Assembly: GCA_042219525.1 (NCBI GenBank)
Contig: JBDGPU010000175.1
Coordinates: 1-8,524 of the forward strand
DNA: 8,524 nt
From: JBDGPU01 sp042219525
Lineage (GTDB): Archaea; Halobacteriota; Halobacteria; Halobacteriales; Haloferacaceae
Direction: 5' to 3'
The notes below the pieces were generated by a model. That model did not search any database and had not been told where the DNA came from. It worked only from the letters and a program-made list of their open reading frames with translations. The first letter of the stretch is position 1. Each line of letters starts with the position of its first letter. This document shows, piece after piece, positions 6,486 to 8,524 of the stretch. A program made the position numbers and the translations under genes.

Positions 6486-6794
6486 TCAGTTGGGGCGGTC
6501 GTCGCGCGGCTGCTCGGTTGTCGTAGTCGACGGGGTCGTCTCGGTCGCTGTCGTCATCTCAGTCGTTCGCAGGTCGGGAACCAGCGGCGCGTCACGCTCG
6601 CCGGCAGCTGGGGGCCGTCGTCGCCGTCGCTGGTCGGACGATCCGTTGTTCGGCGAAGTCGGTGTCGCCGTCGGCGGCGCCGTCGGAACGATGGGCGCGC
6701 CGGCTTCCTCAGTCGGCGGCGTGCGGCCAGGAATCGTGCGTGTGTTCGTCGGTCGGTTCGTCCGGGTCGTGCGTGTGTCGTCAGTTCGTGGCAT
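6486..6794 (-). CDS. Possible low-complexity Thr/Pro-rich ORF before aceA (102 aa)
   Basis: This frame ends 8 bases before the aceA start and has moderately high G/C at third positions (about three quarters of codons). The product would be Thr-, Pro- and Arg-rich (for example PTAPPTATPTSP and a run RRRRR), without domains, cysteines or hydrophobic segments, so it would be disordered. Second codon positions are also GC-rich, unlike a folded protein. It may be a real small gene co-transcribed with aceA, or a long untranslated leader whose GC-rich sequence lacks stop codons by chance. A shorter in-frame start (ATG at 6557) would leave a 23-residue peptide directly before aceA. I recognise no family. 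Confidence 0.3.
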   Translation of the reverse strand: MPRTDDTRTTRTNRPTNTRTIPGRTPPTEEAGAPIVPTAPPTATPTSPNNGSSDQRRRRRPPAAGERDAPLVPDLRTTEMTTATETTPSTTTTEQPRDDRPN

Positions 6795-6882
6795 TCGGTC
6801 GTGTCGGGGGTTGCGGCGATCGGCTATCGAACGGTTCCAGCGTGGTGCGTCCGTGGGCGGATACGTGTACTCCCATGCGCAT
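6781..6882 (-). CDS. Possible leaderless small ORF (33 aa) opening the aceA leader
   Basis: The ATG at 6882 lies 25 bases from the centre of the minus-strand TATA box at 6903-6911. The frame runs 33 codons (starts MRMGVHVSAHGRTTLEP) to TGA at 6781-6783, overlapping the start of the next ORF (ATG at 6794) by 14 bases. About two thirds of codons end in G or C. No family is recognised. Together the two frames could represent one disordered protein with a frameshift, two coupled microproteins, or a non-coding leader. Confidence 0.27.
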   Translation of the reverse strand: MRMGVHVSAHGRTTLEPFDSRSPQPPTRPNATN

Positions 6883-6902
6883 CTGGGAGAATCGGCGACT
6901 GC

Positions 6903-6911
6903 TAAATAAAT
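6903..6911 (-). promoter_or_regulatory. TATA-like box for the aceA leader transcript
   Basis: ATTTATTTA on the minus strand is the best promoter-like element upstream of aceA. It predicts a transcript start near 6880, about 400 bases before the aceA ATG. It sits in an AT-rich block (6903-6952) with the direct repeat ATAAT-G-ATAAT, which may hold regulator sites; I could not match it to a known operator. Confidence 0.5.
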
Positions 6912-6964
6912 GTAATGAACAATAATGATAATATTCGTTAATGGGTTTTAGGTAGACGAGGGGC

Positions 6965-6971
6965 CTTAAAT
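6965..6971 (+). promoter_or_regulatory. TATA-like box facing right
   Basis: CTTAAAT is centred 29 bases before the ATG at 6997 and about 157 bases before the microprotein ATG at 7125. It faces away from the aceA promoter, so 6900-6975 looks like a divergent control region. The rest of 6795-7124 shows no other feature. Confidence 0.4.
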
Positions 6972-6996
6972 GGTTCTTGGTAACGTTCCACACTCA

Positions 6997-7128
6997 ATGG
7001 CGAATACGACGTCAAAACCGCACGTACGTTCAGGACAACGGCTAACAGGTCGGAACGAATGGTTATGTACAGCGAATACACAACCACGGCACCATTACAC
7101 GTGGTGGGTGTTATCCTTGCGGCCATGA
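6997..7128 (+). CDS. Possible small ORF overlapping the CxxC microprotein start (43 aa)
   Basis: This frame starts MANTTSKPHVRSG, has a TATA-like box about 29 bases upstream, and ends in TGA at 7126-7128, overlapping the next gene's ATG as ATGA. The overlap and promoter spacing suggest a coupled pair. Against this, only about half of its codons end in G or C, versus about 85% in the following gene, and there is no recognisable motif. It may be a leader peptide, a recently arisen gene or chance. Confidence 0.25.
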   Translation: MANTTSKPHVRSGQRLTGRNEWLCTANTQPRHHYTWWVLSLRP

Positions 7129-7253
7129 GCCAAACCGAGACCGACCTCACGACGCCCGAGTTCCGCGGCTGCGTCTTCTGCTACTCGGCAGAATGGGGGA
7201 TCTACGGTGTCCGGAAGGCCGCAAAGCGGCTGGACGGTGACGAGGACGACTGA
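7125..7253 (+). CDS. 42-residue microprotein with a single CxxC
   Basis: The protein starts MSQTETDLTTPEFRG and contains GCVFCYSAEWGIYGVRKAAK, then an acidic end (DGDEDD). About 85% of codons end in G or C, matching the strongly expressed genes on the left and far above the surrounding DNA, so it is very likely translated although tiny. One CxxC cannot bind zinc with four cysteines alone; it could bind metal as a dimer, act as a redox or disulfide pair, or join a partner protein. An aromatic/basic segment (about 22-36) could form a short amphipathic helix. The in-frame extension to 7059 is poorly biased, so I prefer the ATG at 7125. No Shine-Dalgarno precedes it. I do not recognise the family. 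Confidence 0.75.
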   Translation: MSQTETDLTTPEFRGCVFCYSAEWGIYGVRKAAKRLDGDEDD

Positions 7254-7368
7254 CCGCCTCTGTCCGCAACTAATTGGCTTCAGATATAGAGGAGGCAGTA
7301 TCGCCGTGTTCGCAGTGGCGTTCGCCTGCCGGTTCAGTAGAGACGAAGGGAATCTTCGTGAGAATCGG

Positions 7369-7456
7369 TCAGTCAGGAGACTCCCCAAATAGCTTGATAG
7401 AGAGGAATAACACATACAGAGATATGCCGTAAATCGTCGGAATCAGCTCTTTTCAC
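7369..7456 (-). pseudogene. Possible frameshifted small membrane protein
   Basis: Minus-strand sequence ending in TGA at 7369-7371 encodes a hydrophobic stretch, LIPTIYGISLYVLFLSIKLF, then GESPD and stop. The frame has no standard start, but GTG at 7456 is followed by AAAA. With one A fewer the reading would be a complete 28-residue single-helix protein beginning MKELIPTIYG. As written, the GTG frame instead gives a different 27-residue peptide. It may be a real small gene broken by a homopolymer slip, a sequencing error, or chance hydrophobicity in AT-rich DNA. No homologue is recognised. Confidence 0.22.
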
Positions 7457-7508
7457 CGCCCGAAAGTACTTAGTGTTATCTTCTAGAAATAAACTACCCT
7501 ACGGATCT

Positions 7509-7937
7509 ATGAATTGGACACCGTCTGTAGCCGCTGCGACAATCATTACAGGGTTCCTCGTGATGACCGTACCTGTCCATTCGGCCCAATTAGTCGAACA
7601 CGATCGATGTCAGATCGAGGTCGATCCGAATGCCACTGACGAGACCGACCCGGTCTCGTTCGATTCACTCACTACCGCCGAACAGCGGGGGATCACACAC
7701 GCGATTCAGACCGGACGCCACCGATTTGCCTGTCCCAGCGATCCGACGTTGGACTATGCTGGTGATGTCACCTATAGCAACAGTATTGAATACAACAATA
7801 CGACGTATACCGTCGTTACATCGTACGACGACGCGCTCTTTCCAGACACCTTCATGAAACAAGCAATGTCAGTGGTTCTCGGTATCGCGCTCGTCGGCAT
7901 TGGGCTACTCAGTATCTCCTCAGCTTTTAGAGATTAA
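7509..7937 (+). CDS. Membrane-anchored surface protein of unknown function
   Basis: 142 residues with a hydrophobic segment at each end. Residues about 6-26 (VAAATIITGFLVMTVPVHSA) look like a signal or anchor helix, and about 119-139 (AMSVVLGIALVGIGLLSISS) a C-terminal membrane helix followed by the short tail AFRD. The roughly 90-residue domain between them is acidic, holds Cys34 and Cys75 (possible disulfide) and three N-glycosylation sequons (N41AT, N96NT, N97TT), as expected outside the cell. Its motif FDSLTTAEQRGITHAI and the later YTVVTSYDDALF resemble a group of small haloarchaeal membrane proteins I have seen annotated only as hypothetical. Codon bias is weaker than in the metabolic genes. 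The ATG at 7509 is preferred over GTG at 7473, which adds a poorly conserved-looking 12 residues. No neighbour suggests a pathway. Confidence 0.75.
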   Translation: MNWTPSVAAATIITGFLVMTVPVHSAQLVEHDRCQIEVDPNATDETDPVSFDSLTTAEQRGITHAIQTGRHRFACPSDPTLDYAGDVTYSNSIEYNNTTYTVVTSYDDALFPDTFMKQAMSVVLGIALVGIGLLSISSAFRD

Positions 7938-7970
7938 ACCATAACAGAGAATGAACCATCGAGGAAAGCA

Positions 7971-7975
7971 TTTAG
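7971..7975 (+). promoter_or_regulatory. TATA-like box of the decayed Tat-protein gene
   Basis: TTTAG (within GCATTTAGCATA) is centred about 26 bases before the ATG at 7999. This is leaderless spacing and supports that ATG as the original start of the pseudogene. Confidence 0.4.
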
Positions 7976-7998
7976 CATAGCTGGGTGGGGTTCAAGAT

Positions 7999-8166
7999 AT
8001 GCAATGCTGCTAAATCCTCCTCGGAACGACTACAGCAGTCTCGGGGGTGGCAGGTTTCGCAGCCTCATTGACGCCTCTTTCGAGTACTAACACAATGGAA
8101 TCATTTGCGCTGGAAGAACGGTGCAATGGATTAGACTCTAGCTTGCCTGAAGGACTGGATCAGTAA
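7999..8166 (+). pseudogene. Decayed small Tat-exported protein
   Basis: From the ATG at 7999 the frame reads MQCC, stop (TAA 8011-8013), then ILLGTTTAVSGVAGFAASLT and on to a second stop at 8164-8166. The part after the stop is a classical haloarchaeal Tat signal-peptide core. An original MQRRKILLG would need two CGC-to-TGC transitions and one AAA-to-TAA change to give what is seen, placing the twin arginines exactly where Cys-Cys now stands. After the hydrophobic core come LTPLSSTNTMESFALEERCNG and a short acidic end; the mature protein would be about 30 residues, so the 3' end may also be truncated. A fallback GTG start at 8047 would give a shorter, signal-less peptide. The family is unknown. 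The inferred ancestor is my reconstruction. Confidence 0.5.
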
Positions 8167-8219
8167 ACCCTCCCCGTAACTCGACAGGGGTCTACGGCCG
8201 CTCGTTCACCTTTCGACTT

Positions 8220-8339
8220 TTATGAGGTAGGTTGATAGGTTTCCGTCTCTCCACGTGCCGACTCTTCACATCGCTTCATCGGGGTTTCGTGGGACGCCGG
8301 ATCAGTGTGTCGGATGTCGATAGACAGGTTTGAATCCAT
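8220..8339 (-). CDS. Possible tiny ORF (39 aa)
   Basis: Minus-strand ATG at 8339 opens 39 codons (starts MDSNLSIDIRHTDPASHETP, contains one Cys, hydrophilic, slightly acidic) to TAA at 8220-8222. A CAAATAAG element lies about 21 bases upstream, somewhat close for a leaderless start. Only about half of codons end in G or C, so coding support is weak. No family is recognised. Confidence 0.22.
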   Translation of the reverse strand: MDSNLSIDIRHTDPASHETPMKRCEESARGETETYQPTS

Positions 8340-8524
8340 GACGACGGCAGCCCACTTATTTGACCTCCAAAAGACCGTCTTGCTTTTTGTTTGGTTTTGG
8401 GTTGAGACCTCAATTGTGTACTTTGATTTTTCTGTTAAATCCGGGGTTAGCCGCGCTTTTCCTCCACCAGCTATAGTAAGAACTAGAAGTAATTGCTCAC
8501 TTTAGGAACAGAGAGTTTGTCGAG
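8340..8524. other. AT-rich gene-poor right end
   Basis: This stretch is markedly AT-rich, with T-runs on the plus strand near 8387-8391 and 8427-8431 that could end rightward transcription. The plus frame starting at 8338 gives a Phe/Trp/Val-rich 55-residue translation that looks like a by-product of the T-runs. No transposase end, tRNA or attachment site is visible. Confidence 0.4.

Noticed and set aside
6490..6909. Plus-strand ORFs of about 140 aa opposite the aceA leader
   Set aside because: They have Arg/Ser/Val-rich low-complexity translations, no promoter-like spacing and no motifs; they arise from GC-rich sequence lacking stops.
7095..7415. Minus-strand ORF of 106 aa over the CxxC microprotein
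   Set aside because: The plus-strand frame has about 85% GC-ending codons over its 42 residues, and this antisense frame has no motifs.
8305..8505. Plus-strand ORF of 66 aa at the right end
   Set aside because: Its Phe/Trp/Val-rich composition follows from T-runs, its codon use is not haloarchaeal-like, and no domain is visible.

Overview
The window is from the genome of an extremely halophilic archaeon (Halobacteria); I cannot name the genus. The evidence is high GC with strong G/C preference at third codon positions in the main genes, very acidic proteins, TATA-like boxes about 26-30 bases before ATG codons (leaderless transcripts), and an isocitrate lyase close to the short haloarchaeal AceA type. 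There are no rRNA or tRNA genes, CRISPR array or intact transposase.

Layout. 1-346 has no gene; it holds three related repeat arms in inverted and direct orientation around a purine-rich low-complexity core. 347-1527 (minus) is a two-gene unit, a single-domain cupin followed with a 1-base overlap by a fumarylacetoacetate hydrolase (FAH) family enzyme. 1650-3053 (plus) is a 5'-nucleotidase-like metallophosphoesterase with an in-frame 30-bp tandem repeat at its N-terminus. 3091-3885 (minus) is a short-chain dehydrogenase-like protein without the usual YxxxK pair. It is divergent from a class III (CaiB/BaiF) acyl-CoA transferase at 4045-5292 (plus). Isocitrate lyase (aceA, 5404-6477, minus) converges on the transferase. 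These genes suggest organic-acid and acyl-CoA metabolism with glyoxylate-shunt capacity. Only the cupin/FAH pair looks like a true operon.

From about 6480 rightward the sequence changes character. aceA has no obvious promoter of its own; the nearest good TATA box is about 430 bases upstream, across two overlapping low-complexity ORFs. An AT-rich divergent promoter region (about 6900-6975) follows, then a 42-residue microprotein with one CxxC (7125-7253), a two-helix membrane-anchored surface protein (7509-7937), and what looks like the remains of a small Tat-exported protein (7999-8166) with a stop codon inside the signal peptide. The last 350 bases are AT-rich and hold at most a tiny ORF. 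This right part has weaker codon bias and looks like accessory, decaying DNA.

The least ordinary signals are the repeated arrangement of a short ORF at leaderless distance from a TATA box that overlaps or leads into the next gene (3981, 6882, 6997), the in-frame minisatellite in the phosphoesterase, the repeat element at the left edge and the decayed Tat gene. I saw no defence system or other clearly new multi-gene system.
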